Shown here: positions 35,829 through 48,085 of the stretch, in pieces
Layout of the letters: every line of letters starts with the position of its first letter
Position numbering within the stretch: the stretch's first letter is position 1
DNA from: Liolophura sinensis
Lineage: Eukaryota; Mollusca; Polyplacophora; Chitonida; Chitonidae
DNA length: 64,000 nucleotides
NCBI RefSeq assembly: GCF_032854445.1
Contig: NC_088300.1
Coordinates: 69,722,984-69,786,983, forward strand
Direction: 5' to 3'
Made by a program: the position numbers and the translations under genes
Notes under the pieces: generated by a model
Told to the model about the DNA's origin: nothing
The model's database searches: none
The model's input: the letters and a program-made list of their open reading frames with translations, nothing else

Positions 35829-36085
35829 TAGAAACGACGAGGAGTTCTGTTCACGCGTCTATATATACAAACCATTGAGACATTTGTTCATGCACCCAAT
35901 AGTATAGAAACCACCGAGACCTTTGAGCAGGCGTCTAAATATAGAAACCTCGAAGACTTTTGTTCACGCATCAAAATAAAGATCGCGCCCAACTGCATAG
36001 AAACCACAGAGATCTGTGATCACTCACCCACGTGTAGAAACCACGAGGACCTGTGTGTTCCCATTCATAGAAACAACACGAACAG
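35829..36085. repeat. Degenerate 37-38 bp minisatellite, about 7 copies
   Basis: TAGAAACCAC/GAGACCTTTG-like units with TAGAAAC (or TACAAAC) at 35829, about 35867, 35905, 35942, 35998, 36035 and 36068. Most spacings are 37-38 bp, with one interrupted interval. Sequence differs from the other 37-40 bp arrays. Confidence 0.75.
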
Positions 36086-37784
36086 ACCCTCTCATGTTAA
36101 ATGCTTAGCCAAATCTGCTGGACCAAATCAGCAAGAAATTGGCCCTAGTGCACTACGTGTATTGTGAAATGGCTGAGTGACTGGAGCTAAAAAAAAGGAT
36201 GCACTTCTTATAAATCTTATACAATATGAATGGCTTTAGTCCGACTGATGACGTCCCTGTTTAATGAGAATCATCGGCAAATGCTTACTTTTTATACATT
36301 CTAAAACAGCTATAACCAAATATTTGCCAATGGTGTTGGACACGAAAGGTGCACAGGCAGTTTGTGACTAAAGGAAAGAATAGAAGTGTGGATCATGTGT
36401 TCTTGTCAATCTGGTTGGTTGTGCTGGCCAGTAGAATAGGATAGAAAAACGAAGTATCTGCACCTATTTTAGAAGCCTGTTCCTTCGGGACTTTGCTTTC
36501 CGGATTGCTCAGAATTGTGGCACGGCAATGTTCAATTATCTGACAATAGTCGCGCACTAAAGGTCTCCCAAGGGCTGCTGAGAAAAGGGTGTAAAATGTA
36601 AACTTCTACTCTGTCATTGTTAATACAACATGATACCGAGAAAGAGTCCACGGTACAAGACCCTATGGGATACATAGTGTTGGTATGGCTAGCATTTACA
36701 CTATTAAAATTGCGAGAGATGCAATTTGCTACGAACCGACGGCTTTGAAGAAAACCGCATATATTTTCATCTTCTATGAAAGATCTGCATGGAATTTCTG
36801 TCCTACAGTAAGTCCTTTAGAAAGTGGAAAGTTTCCAATGAAACGAATTTGTTCGAGGTGAAATGTGCGTTTTAGATGTCGTCGAATGCCCTTCAAATAC
36901 GACTGTAGCCACGATACGACTTGTCAACTTGGTGTTCCTTAGATTCACAAAGCTTATAAACTTTGAACACGTTTTTTTCGAGTGTGTTGTTCTCAAAAAT
37001 CCATACTGTACGCTATAAACATGCTTCACTTTATCCCATAGTAAATCTGAATTCATATCACCTTGTTATTCCTGAATCTTGGCATCTTTATGCGTCAACT
37101 TTATATGTCAAACATCGAAGTATCCTTAATCCCTGTGATGCGCTCACCGAAACTCTAACACGTGGAATAAAATTTCTCACTTAATTGTCTACCCTAAAAC
37201 ATGACTTTAAAACCCATATCTTATCCCTTAACCGTGATATTTAGCGAGGAAAAACTTCACCAGCAGCTTGTCCTAATGATACTGTGCAGAAATGTGTAAC
37301 GTGTAATTTATGTAATTAGCAGAACACCCTTTACCCTTGATATTTCTCTGTTGACTCCAGAATATTGACGAGCACGTGTTATATGAAGTCAACTGCACAG
37401 TCCCGCACTAAAGGTCTCCCAAGAAAAAAGGGTGAGAAAAGGGCGTCACTCTCATGCCAAATTCCTGGGTACCTCTGTCTCAACTGATGCAGTGCGAGCT
37501 TATACCATGGTTTGTCTGCACCAGTTTTTTGTCATGCATAAGATGCAAGCATGCAGCAAGTACTGAAGGTTCTTAGATCTAATGTGACTTTAAAGGGAGA
37601 AGGTGCCATTTCACCTGCGTTCATATTAACCAGGCGTCTTCTGGAGATTACGAATGTCCACTAAGCAAAGAAATGCATAGGCCTACAGGTAAGGACATTA
37701 CCATAGCGGTGAGTAAAAGGGAATGAATAGGTAATTGAATAGTAAAAAGAAAACTAAACAAATAAAATGTAATGACACTGGAGA
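36086..37784. other. No gene seen; one duplicated 20-bp motif
   Basis: The word CGCACTAAAGGTCTCCCAAG occurs at 36553 and again at 37404, each time followed by a GAGAAAAGGG-like stretch. This suggests two decayed copies of a dispersed repeat. Otherwise anonymous. Confidence 0.5.
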
Positions 37785-38210
37785 GCTGGTATTCAGGGAT
37801 GAAGTGTATCGGGGGCCTTTGTCATTCCACTGACGCTCTGGTTGTGTCACTGAAGAGATGATGTTTAGTGATGAAGTGTACACTGAGCCTTTTATCAGTC
37901 CACTGATGTTCTGATTGTGCCACTGCAAACCTGAGGTTCTGTGATGAAAAGTAACCTGAGCCCTTTATCAATCTCCTTTCGTTCCAGTTGTACCTCTGGA
38001 GAGATGATGTCTAGTGGTGAAGTGTACACTGAGTCCTTATCAGTTTACTGCCGTTCTAACGATGACGCTGGAGAGCGCATGCTCAGTGATGAAAAGTAAC
38101 GTGACCCTTTCGCAGTGTACTGCCGTTCTGGTTGCTCAGTGTGTTTTCAGTGATGAAGTGTACACTGAGTCTTTTATCAGCCCACTGCCATTCTGATTGT
38201 GCACTTCTTT
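37785..38210. repeat. ~73-bp minisatellite, about 6 copies
   Basis: TGATGAAGTGTACACTGAG or TGATGAAAAGTAACCTGAG recur every 64-74 bp (about 37798, 37871, 37942, 38016, 38088 and 38152). Each is followed by CTTTTATCAGTCCACTG and GTTCTGATTGTG-like blocks. The two subtypes (GTGTACACTGAG and AAGTAACCTGAG) alternate in part of the array. Confidence 0.88.
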
Positions 38211-39046
38211 AAGAATGTTGACAGCGGGATGTTGAAAATTATGCTGAGAAAAAAATTGGTTGACATGGTTACATGTTTTATGGTTATGAGTTATACTTGA
38301 CGTTATTGTATGAATGATTGCTGACTCTAGTAACTAGTAACAACTTCACTAAGATATTGTGATTCTAGGAAAGTCAAACGTGCTATTAGCTTATAGCGGC
38401 ATCGTTTCACCTGAAATCGCATCTTCACTCAATTCATCAAGTAAAACATGTATTTACCTGCAGGTTAGTTTAAAAATCTTTTGATGTGCAATTATCCAAT
38501 ATTTTAAGAGACGCGTGTTACCAAGATATCACAATGGATCTATAAAAGAGATAGCCTTTGATCATACCGACCATGCAATTAATTCAAGTGGACATTCTAA
38601 TTTTCTGCCAGATACACATCATTAAATGGTGAACTGTGTGACTTACGTTGAAGGAATACAAACCTATTATTTATACGACAGTGCCAAAATATGATCTATG
38701 TTTGCCTTGTTTGTCGTCAATTTGGTTGAAGACAAGACGCGAGCAAATGTTGTCCCTAATCCAGATTGTCGTCTGAAACTGATACTTTATCATTATGTGA
38801 CATTATGAGTTCCACAAGAAAATGTGTAGCAATTTTAAGGTGATTATCCAGGAACAAACATAAGCTGGAAAATCTCAAACTACGCTGTTCAGGGATCGGA
38901 TCCGCAAAGCGCTTCTAGCCCATGGATCGTCTTCACTACAGTTATCGCTCGTGCTCACGGTAGAGATCGTGATATAATGTAAAGTAACAGTATCGCTAAG
39001 ACAGCTGCAGGCAACACTTACAGGATGCGTGATAAACATCATTTTA
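38211..39046. other. No gene seen
   Basis: Anonymous AT-rich sequence. Confidence 0.5.
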
Positions 39047-39118
39047 GAACAAAAACAAACAAACGAAAAAAAAAAAAAACAACAACAACAAAAACAAAAA
39101 AATAAAAACAAACTAAAA
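39047..39118. repeat. A-rich low-complexity tract
   Basis: About 70 bp of A with interspersed C (AAAAACAAAC, ACAACAACAAC). It could be the poly(A) tail of a decayed retroposon, but no body is recognisable beside it. Confidence 0.85.
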
Positions 39119-42100
39119 GGTGACAATGTGCTGAATTAGATCATCAGTTTCATGCCTTGTTTCGAATTTTAAATTCATAAATTCACTGGATATTTCCTAG
39201 AAACTCACTGGGAGTGTAACAAAAATATTTTGCAGCAGTCTGGCACCCCATGCAACATGCAGTGTTTCACCATAGCCGATATCTACAAAAAGTTTTCAAC
39301 AACAAAATTGTGGCTATTGTTAAATATGTGGCGGGGCCAACTGATTGCCTAAGCATAAATAGGTTTTCCGTGTATCCGTAAATATGATTACTATGTGCTG
39401 GACTTTTTTTAAAGGGATGTTATTTAACGGGAAAATAAACTTTGTAAACTCAGTGTCTCTCACACCAGCCATGTATTCCTGAAATTAACTCGTGACTTTC
39501 ATCCGACATCTATGAATGTGGTCCCTTACACTGTCTACATAACAACAACTAACATGCCGGCCTTAAAGCCAAGGTCACCTTTAATTGATTATTTTCTGTC
39601 CTCATGACAGGTGTTATCATCGAGCATCTAAGGAGATGTCATACTTTCAGTGTCTTGTTCTAACAATTCCCAGTTGGTAAACCTCAAGTGACTGGGTCTG
39701 GCACACTCAGCTCATCACTGCCCTGTATTCACAGGATGTTTCACGCCTATAATGCCCCTCATAACGTGTACGTGGTACAGAATAGTAGCCCAATGTCGGC
39801 CTTGGGTTTCTTATCAAATAGTACACCCGCCATTTGACGGAAGAATCAGGAGATGCTTCTAAAAATGCAATCTAGACCCATCTCAGTGACCTCAGAAACT
39901 TAACAGCTTCGCTAGCACCATTAGCCTGGTCTACCACTTTATGTCACACCTTGAGTCCCTCGAGATTTCAGAAAGAGACCCGTAAGGTGCAGAACAGACT
40001 AACATCTATTCGCTGGCTACCGGCGCTCCTATCAATCATGTATACCTCCCAGGCTAGAATTCCTGTAACCATGGAAACGTGGTCTTCTTACACCGGCTGC
40101 ACATATACCTGTCATATTCCCGAGTGGCATCAATCCTTGACTCGCCATGGATATGCTGCCAAACGCTTTGCAAATATAAATATCTAGGCAGATGGAAGAT
40201 TGTATGACGGCGGACGCAGTGCAAACATTAGTAGGATAAGGTACGAGTGTCAGGCCTGGAAAACGTTCATCACATATTTGTAATCAAAATCACATACTCC
40301 ATCGACCCATTCTACGTAGTCTTATTTTCAGTGTACTTTCTTCGTTATTTTGGCACACCTATTCAACAGTTTCAATTCGCTTTTATTTTCAATTTTACCG
40401 ACTAAATGCAACGATTCTGAACTGAAACGTGTCGTGGGTATAGTATATGCCACGCGAAGAAGCAACTGATAGTCCGTTGTTTAGTTTTTGGCAAGTTTGA
40501 AGTTTTGCGAATACCATGCTTTTCGTAAGTGAAGAACGGGGAGTTTTGACTCCGTTTAGACAAAAATCAAATGTTCCACTTTTTAGTGCAATTTTTTTTA
40601 CCTTTGACTTATTTGTGACTTTTTAAATAAAAAAACGCATGTTTTGCCATGATAAAACGGTGTAATTATATTATCGACACATTATTACTCCCCGAGTGGG
40701 TTGCGTGGATGAGTATAAGCGTCAGTAAGGTTGCCCCCAGAGGTAAGATGATTTATGGGTAGAATATTCTCACACACTTAAGTGCAACATGCTGTCTGAG
40801 TAGCTCGCCGTTATCAAAACAAACGAGATACCAAGGGAAACTAACTCGCAGCTCTCTTTCCTTTAGCACATAAAAACTTGTCTGAAATGACAGAATAAAC
40901 GTTAACACTACATTCTGAAAAAGGGTGTGTTTACTACGACCGCAATAAAGTAGAAATAATTGTATTATTGCCTCTTGAGAACATCTCTCGTTTACATAAA
41001 CTGAGTCGTTAGGAACTCAGGTATTAGAGAAAAGAAAAGTTTCTTTTTTATGGAAAACAAACGCCACCTGTTATAATATATCAAGGGAGAAAACTTTGTC
41101 CGTAATTCACATTACAATTGATCTCAGGATTGGCCAGAATACTCTCTTCCGTAACACTTCCGGTTTTGTGTCATAATTTCTTCTCGGAAGCTGAACTCTG
41201 TCTGCCTCATAAAACATTTTTCCAGGTCATAATCCATCATAAAATACAAATATGAAAGGCATAAGACATTTCCGTGACCGTTCATTCCGGAAGTTATAAA
41301 CTACCTAGCGTCCAATGACGGCTCATTAGCGATAAACACAGCAGCCAATTTATTTTGCATGATGACTTTTTTGCTATTGTAGTAAATTTGCTCAGTGTGT
41401 TCTCTCTTTATAACGCCTTATCTATAAGCACACTGTTCGCAATTTGACAAAATGTTTTTATTTTAGTTAAGTTAATTTTCCTAAATCCCTTTGTAAACAT
41501 AATTTATTTACCAGTAGCTCTTTCTGTATATAAATTTAAAAGTCTAAAACGTACCTCGAAAAGAGTGTGTTCGTCTGTTAAGAAAAGTTCGTCTGTCAAC
41601 AGTTTGGTCATTTTCTAAGTTTTGAGAAAGGCTACTACAGACCTTAGCTGAGCCAATACGAACAAATAAATGTGGCCATATCTACTCCAAATCTTTTGAG
41701 ACTATTCATATTACAAATTTCATGAAAACAAAGAAATGTAATGTGAGATTAGGTACCTATGAACAGAACAGGCTACAACTCTTCTCTATCTATCAGTTTG
41801 CCTAAAAAACTGTTGAGTATTGTTGGTCTAGTGTTTGGAATTATATACATTTTATCATATTTTTATTTTTATGCTACATCGTAAATAATTTTGTTTCTTT
41901 TTTTAACAACATCTCATACAAACATCGCTTGATAAATTTGTACTTTACTGCTGTCAGTCGAAATAGGCTGTTTAAAATTGGTGTTCTCTCCATAAGCTAA
42001 AATGCTATAATGACACGTGTAAACCGTGTAAAATTGCTTAAACCTCTTTAAACGACAACTATAAAAAATTATATTTTATTTATTTACGGTAATTGCTTTA

Positions 42101-42744
42101 TAAATTTACAGAAAACATTAAAATCTTAACCATGTAACATTTGCTGAAACCTTCCTCTTTAATGTGTTCTCTAAATTTCAAAAGGAGATAACCCTAAATA
42201 AATGAAATTTATTTTATATTTTTCAGTCTAGTGTGTAATATCATCGCTATATAATAAATAAAAAGGACTACAGCGGGGGGAGTAAAGTCATAACAGCGAC
42301 GACAGCGAGGTAACTGATGATTATTCACTCTTGTCTGGTGAAATCCATGCAGTCTCCTGTCAGTTTAAGATTTTATTCTAAGTGTTCTGATAAATATTTA
42401 AATAGTAGTAACTTACATGACTTACACACATTTATAAATTTGCGTTGGTTAACGGTGTAAAGGATAAAGTTTTAAAGGCAAAGAACACACTAAAATAAAA
42501 TATTAATCAGATGAAAAACCATTAAAAACTGTCCAGGAAAATAGTTCGATTTAAAGTAAAGTGTCAACAGCCTGATGTGACGGTACTGGTCTGAAAAGAC
42601 CACCGTAGAATTCAAAGTTTCAAATGCAATTTCTTGGTGCAAAATATTCTAAAAAAATAAATCAAACTACATGTACATCCGTAGAGAGTGTTTATTGAAT
42701 TTTAATCTGACATATACTTCATGTTAGTGTTGTCTTAGTCTTGT
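39119..42744. other. No gene seen
   Basis: Long AT-rich stretch. A plus-strand frame at 39951-40187 is GC-richer than its surroundings but has no motif and no convincing splice pair. Confidence 0.45.
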
Positions 42745-43045
42745 TCAATTTAAGCATTCAAGCAGGTACAAAATTTGTTCAATTTATGTCGCTACGGAAT
42801 TTGCTCAGTTCATGTCCGTACAGAATTAGCTCAGTTTATGTCGGCAGAGTATTTGTCCAGTTCATGTCGCTACAGAATTTCATCATTTCTTGCAGGTACA
42901 GAATTTATTCAGTTCATGTCGGTACATAGTTAGTTCAGTTTATGTCCGTGACAAATTTTGTTAGTATATGTAAATGCAGAAGTTGTTCAGTTCATGTCCG
43001 TACAGAATTTGTCAAGTACATCTCGATTCAGAAGTTACTTCGTTT
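42745..43045. repeat. 26-bp minisatellite (second, unrelated), about 11 copies
   Basis: Unit TCAGTTCATGTCCGTACAGA plus ATTTGC; ATGTC positions at about 42785, 42811 and 42837 show 26-bp spacing. Copies are diverged. Not related in sequence to the 26-bp array at 31875. Confidence 0.88.
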
Positions 43046-44451
43046 TCAAAGCTGCCGTTTTAAGAACGTTGCACATTATGAGCTTGACACAATCCTACAC
43101 TGAATCTGAATCAACTCAACGTCAGTTAACAAAATGGGAATGAAGTGTTATTGTAACACCAGGTGCATTTTTCACTTGTGCCTAGGCCGAAGTTTTGGGA
43201 GCGTGGAGGAAAAGTGGCGTAGGTGTGGTAAAGCCACTACAATTCCCAATTCTGTTTTGAGGAATCATTTCTTGATATGATGCTAGTAAAATCACAGAAT
43301 ATGGATCATTGCGTGAACAACCATTGCGTCTTTCTTAGGTCAAAGATATCAAAAGCATCCCCTTGATTCTCCTCCCAAAGTGTATAAAGGGAGAGAACCG
43401 TGTCATTCTTATCGGCATTGTTTTAACGTTAGTAAACCCCATCCATGTAGCCGTCTTTACTGTGCTAGGCCGCCGGGTGGCCACTCTTTATGTCAACGCC
43501 CTAACAAAACAAGGCATTTATAATATTACATGATTTTAAATCGGTTGCGTTACACGAAGTCTTTGATGTCCGCCACTTTATATCCTCTCGGCATGGGTTT
43601 GGGTGAAGCCTTTGCAACGAATTTGCCATGTGAAACTATGCAAATGACACCATACGATTCTCAAGACACGATGTTAAGCTTAGCATAATAGGCAAGACAC
43701 GCAATCCCCGACAGAAAAACCCATTCTTCTCTTCGTCCAATATTGGTGTTACCGGACGAATCGAACGGTTGGGAAAGAACACAACCATGAATACGTTTGT
43801 ACAGTCTGCACTTATTTTCCCTGCTGGGCTTCGTACTGCCATTGTTTAAGCGTAGCCCAGGAAGTATGGTGTCTTAAAGCACGTCAGACTGCTTAACTAG
43901 ACACTTACATCAACCATACTTAGCCGTTATCTGAGTAGTTGTTGAGATGAATCATTCCCTAAAGGCTTCAACTCCATCACGTATGTAGACATGAAACTGC
44001 ACGCAATTATACACGATACAACACACTGATATCCCAGATCCATGGTAAAAACCATAGAATTTCTGTAACAAAGAGATGCCGTGCAATGTGTACTACAAGA
44101 TCGATCAGTGGCGGAATATAAAATTATTGCATAAATATAAAATTCCATGTAGTTGATATTTGCATTTTATATAATTTTATCATAGCTGTTATATCATAAT
44201 TCATGTTCTTGTAACAGACTTTTAGCTGTTATTAATTAACGTATTAAGGTTCTTGTAACAGTTATGATTTTTCAACAGCTACAGTACCTTACCAAACAGT
44301 TAATCATATGCAAAGCAGCATGTGTTGCAAGCTTCTCAAAATATTAAACATAGAACCCGCTACACCTACGTCTTACCCAACATTCAAGACCCAACAGTAA
44401 ATAATTCTCCTGTTTTTTCTCATTTCTGTCAGAGTGGCCGTGAAACAAAGA
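43046..44451. other. No gene seen; small tandem duplication near its end
   Basis: TAGCTGTTAT followed by GTTCTTGTAACAG occurs twice, about 46 bp apart, near 44184-44262. Otherwise anonymous. Confidence 0.5.
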
Positions 44452-44592
44452 GTTTCTATTGTTTCTATTATAGACAAGGAGAGTCGCTGCTTTGAGACAG
44501 ATGTAAAGGAGACCATATGGGTGAAAGCTAAGAACTCCACATTAAACAGGAGTCGTAGCCTGCTCTTTATGCTTTCACCCACATGGAACAAA
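44452..44592 (+). pseudogene. Decayed retroelement protein tail (RT/GIY-YIG type)
   Basis: The frame reads VSIIDKESRCFETDVKETIW then VKAKNSTLNRSRSLLFMLSP and TWNK. I remember the pattern D-x-E-x-R-W-F-E-x-x-V-K-E-A-I, then P-S-L-N-R and L-x-x-x-W or Y-N, as the C-terminal signature of animal retroelement proteins that end in a GIY-YIG-like endonuclease region. Only this ~47-residue stretch is recognisable; upstream sequence has stops and no reverse transcriptase motif. The usual W after ESR is C here. I read it as a dead fragment. It is recall-based and not searched. Confidence 0.5.
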
Positions 44593-46937
44593 AACATCAG
44601 AAAACTGAAAAATTGTCATCAAACTGGTTTTATCTTGACCTATAGGCCAGACACTATTATACACCATGTTTTACAGATTTATGCTCTTGTTATGGTTTGT
44701 ACTGACCGATTGTTAGTATACGTAAATATACTCTGCCTGTGCTTTCACCTCATTCTCTGCTGAACACACCTTGGTGAGAGTGTCCTAATGTAAGAAATTG
44801 TTTAAATATATATCCGGTTGACCAGATTCAGTGTTTTTGTTTAATCTACTCTACCTGGATGGCTCAAAGTGTTAGTTCCTACATTCTAAAAATATTGTTC
44901 AATGCTGTAATAAACGGGTCACTGAGTTTATCAGCTCTATCTGTGGGGTTAGTTAATACTAACAAGACAAACGAGATGGCCTTTTCTTCTTCTTCTTCTT
45001 CTCGTTTGGCAACCCCTTCCACCACCAAATTTCCCCACCCCTTCCCCCAAATCCATCTTACCCTTACCCACACTCTAAGACGTCGAGCAGTTTCTCTCTG
45101 AAGAAACACAAGCTTCGAACCCCATCGTAACTGACAACGTGCGGGACAAATGGACACGAGAATTCCAAGTGCAAGAGGCTGTGAAGAGGGTGACAGATTA
45201 ATAGCTGGCAGGCCGAGAGAAAGTCCCTAGTGGACAATTACCATTAAACACTATGGAAATCGGCGAGAAGAATTAGGTTCGTCAGATTCATATAAATTAA
45301 ACGGTCTGATTAGCATGCGAGCTTTTCAATTCTGAACTCCCCTCGCACCCTAGAATTGCCTCCCATAACAGGCACGATAACGACGAAGAGTATCCCCTGC
45401 AGTGTTGTAAAGTAGGACTGGTCCTGTTCAAACTGTCGCACAAGGACAAGATGACCTTGACGCCGTGGATTCGCGTGACGCAATAATTTACCACACTGAC
45501 GACGTTTGTATTTGTCGTATTGAACAAGTTCTCTTGTAAAACATGAGTATCACAAAACATCGCAACTGCAGGGAAGACTAAAAGACAATACAGCTTGGTT
45601 CTGAATGACCGTTAGGTGGGAAATATCCTTTGTTGGTAACCGGCTTCCCATTATTCATATTATCCAACCGAAAACTGCAATGTGTGTCTACATCAGCTAT
45701 GTCAAAGCGACATGAAACGATGAAAAATCCATCCTCCCATCAACATTCAATATAATGACAACTCTCCAGTAAAGTTGTGTTGCTCCTGTTTACTTTCTAT
45801 AAAAACCACGAAAAGAACTGACTGTTGTAGCATGTAACTCTGAGACAGTTATCAATGGAAAATATTAAAGCCATTGTGAACAAACTTCACCAACTTTTTG
45901 TATGCAAATCATTAGTGATAAAGGCATACTAAACATGTATTAATTTACATTAAAACAAAGGGAAACAATACATTATTTTCGAAAGGTGATGGGAATATTT
46001 ATTGAGGTTAGAGAGACATTGGCAATTTAGAATGCAGTGATAGTCCGGCACCAGCTCCTTCCAGCGACTTTAATACGCTGTTCGAATGTCACTGAAATTG
46101 CCCTTTTAACTTTGATGCAATGAAAACGGAATTCAACAGGTTTTGTGGCCGTGGTGACAGTAATTCTGTAACACATGACGCTAAGAAGAATGTTCTTTTT
46201 GTGGCGAACTTCCAATAAACCTAACGGCATAGCGATTAAATACGAATGGGCTGCCAACTTAATGTGCCTTCCGACTGGAAAGCATAATGTGGTTAAGTCC
46301 TTAGGAATTACGATAGGTCTAGTTCCTGCAGAAGTATTCAATTTATGTCTGGTAAGGTCGGAACTATGGCGTCAAATCTAATTCCTTTGAATAACCCGGG
46401 TCTGTTGTCAGTTACATCAGCTGTCAGCTGCTTACGTGACCCTATTACTTTACGGGTTCCGATCTAGGCTCTCTCTATAGCTGTTTGCCAACAAAACTTT
46501 GTTTTAAATGAAAAAAAATCATTTGCAATGCATTGTCATGCAATTTTGTAAAACAAAGCCAGACAAATATATAAATTGATAGCCTAGTTATTAGCAACAG
46601 GGGGTAGTTTAAACTTGAATGAGTAAATATACAATTACCGTTAAATGAACAATATCAATTGACGATAAAAATGCATTAAGCACACAGTTAATTGCCTTCA
46701 CAGTGCTTTATCTGCATGTGACGGAGACAGATGTGTCTGCCAATACACTATTGCTTTTCTAGCCTTTTTTTGTTTGGAGCTTCGGATAACGAATCGAAAA
46801 TTAAAATCCAATCGGTGAAGCACACAGCTGAAACATATAGGGAAATGAGATTTGAACAGCCTCAGATGTTCAAAATAATCTATAGCCAGCAGGTTAATAG
46901 ATAACACACGCCCATTTGTCTCCTGTTTTCTTTACAG
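44593..46937. other. No gene seen
   Basis: Contains a short (CTT)n run near 44985-45002 followed by a C-rich pyrimidine tract to about 45075. Frames over it on either strand are compositional. No supported gene. Confidence 0.45.
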
Positions 46938-47098
46938 TTATAGCATTAGGAGACGTTGTTGTTCAGGCCATCAATGATAGCAGAAGACAACCAGGAACAG
47001 CCAGTGGCTACAACGTTGCCTTAAGGCCGATAGATGCAGTATGCAATGTGAGAGCAATGAGTGAAGCAGCCAGTCTGGCTATATATGTGTTTCTATAG
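46938..47098 (+). CDS. Weak candidate terminal exon
   Basis: A good acceptor (TCCTGTTTTCTTTACAG) ends at 46937. The frame then reads VIALGDVVVQAINDSRRQPG, TASGYNVALRPIDAVCNV and RAMSEAASLAIYVFL and stops at 47096-47098. Composition is protein-like (A, V, D, R rich) in an AT-rich background. No upstream exon or homologue is recognised. GTATGC and GTGAGA inside the block could be donors, so the true end is uncertain. Confidence 0.27.
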
Positions 47099-48013
47099 TT
47101 TATTTTCCCAGGGTAGTGGACTTTAAACAGCCCTCTGGGCAAATGAAACTTGGCTAAACCCTTTGTGCCCACTCGAGATTCGTTCCGGATAACTCAAAAA
47201 GAATATAAAGTGCTTAAATGATTTGCAGAGGTTTAAAATTGAGCGCGTTGAGGCCACGTCATCTGGCCCCTTACAACCTTGTCCGTGAAGCTGACATTTC
47301 TGCCTGAAAAAATTCCATTACTTGATTATTTCCTATCCTTAAATTCGTCTCCAAAGTACAAAGGTGAGTTGTTGATACCCGTGTACTTTCGTATAACTGA
47401 ACTGCTCAGGATTTTGCCACTCGTAAATCTGCCATCTGACGTGTCTAATTATGTAAAAAGCTACCTGGGCGCTACGGGATGGACGTCTAACGTATTCTCC
47501 GAAGACAGTTCGTGCCTGTGTGCCATGCAGCAATTGGGCTTGAAGTGGTTCCACGCGATAAATGTTTTTTTTTTTGGCTAATAAAAGTTACCACGGCTCT
47601 TTTTCCATCCACTAAGATATAAAGTAATTGTAGACTTGTGGCAGACATACACATCCATCAACTAGGTTAATTCCTAATTGACTTCTCAATTTTCATACTC
47701 TTCTTGCATAAAACCCTAGCTGCTCGGCAATTTTCGCTTCTGGTGTGAATTAGGGTGATTTTTCATCTCAGTTACCCTAAAAACGCAAAGCTTTGATGAA
47801 CTCGTGAACCAAGTACAACTGTTCTGATCACGAGAAATAAGGTGTTGGGTGAAGATGAAGTGTTAAGCATCAGGAAACTGCTCCAAAAACATTCCTGCTT
47901 CAGAGCTGGCTAATCGCAGAGTAACACACGAACTATGTGTTAATGTTCTTCAGTGTATTCCGCGTAGCGCACAGATACATATGGTTAAATTGTGTGACCA
48001 GATTGCTAAGTGT
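47099..48013. other. No gene seen
   Basis: A plus-strand segment ending in the donor-like AAAG|GTGAGT at about 47363 has a short protein-like frame, but an in-frame stop and the lack of an acceptor leave it unsupported. Confidence 0.4.
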
Positions 48014-48085
48014 CATGAAATATCACGTGTATATGACCAACGTACATTTCATGAAATATCACGTGTATATGACCAACGTACGTTT
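48014..48085. repeat. 36-bp tandem duplication
   Basis: CATGAAATATCACGTGTATA followed by TGACCAACGTAC starts at 48014 and again at 48050, identical over about 32 bases. A recent duplication; each copy contains a CACGTG E-box. Confidence 0.92.

Noticed and set aside
44859-45157. Glu-rich and Trp-rich frames on both strands
   Set aside because: Caused by a CTT run and a pyrimidine-rich tract; compositional, not coding.
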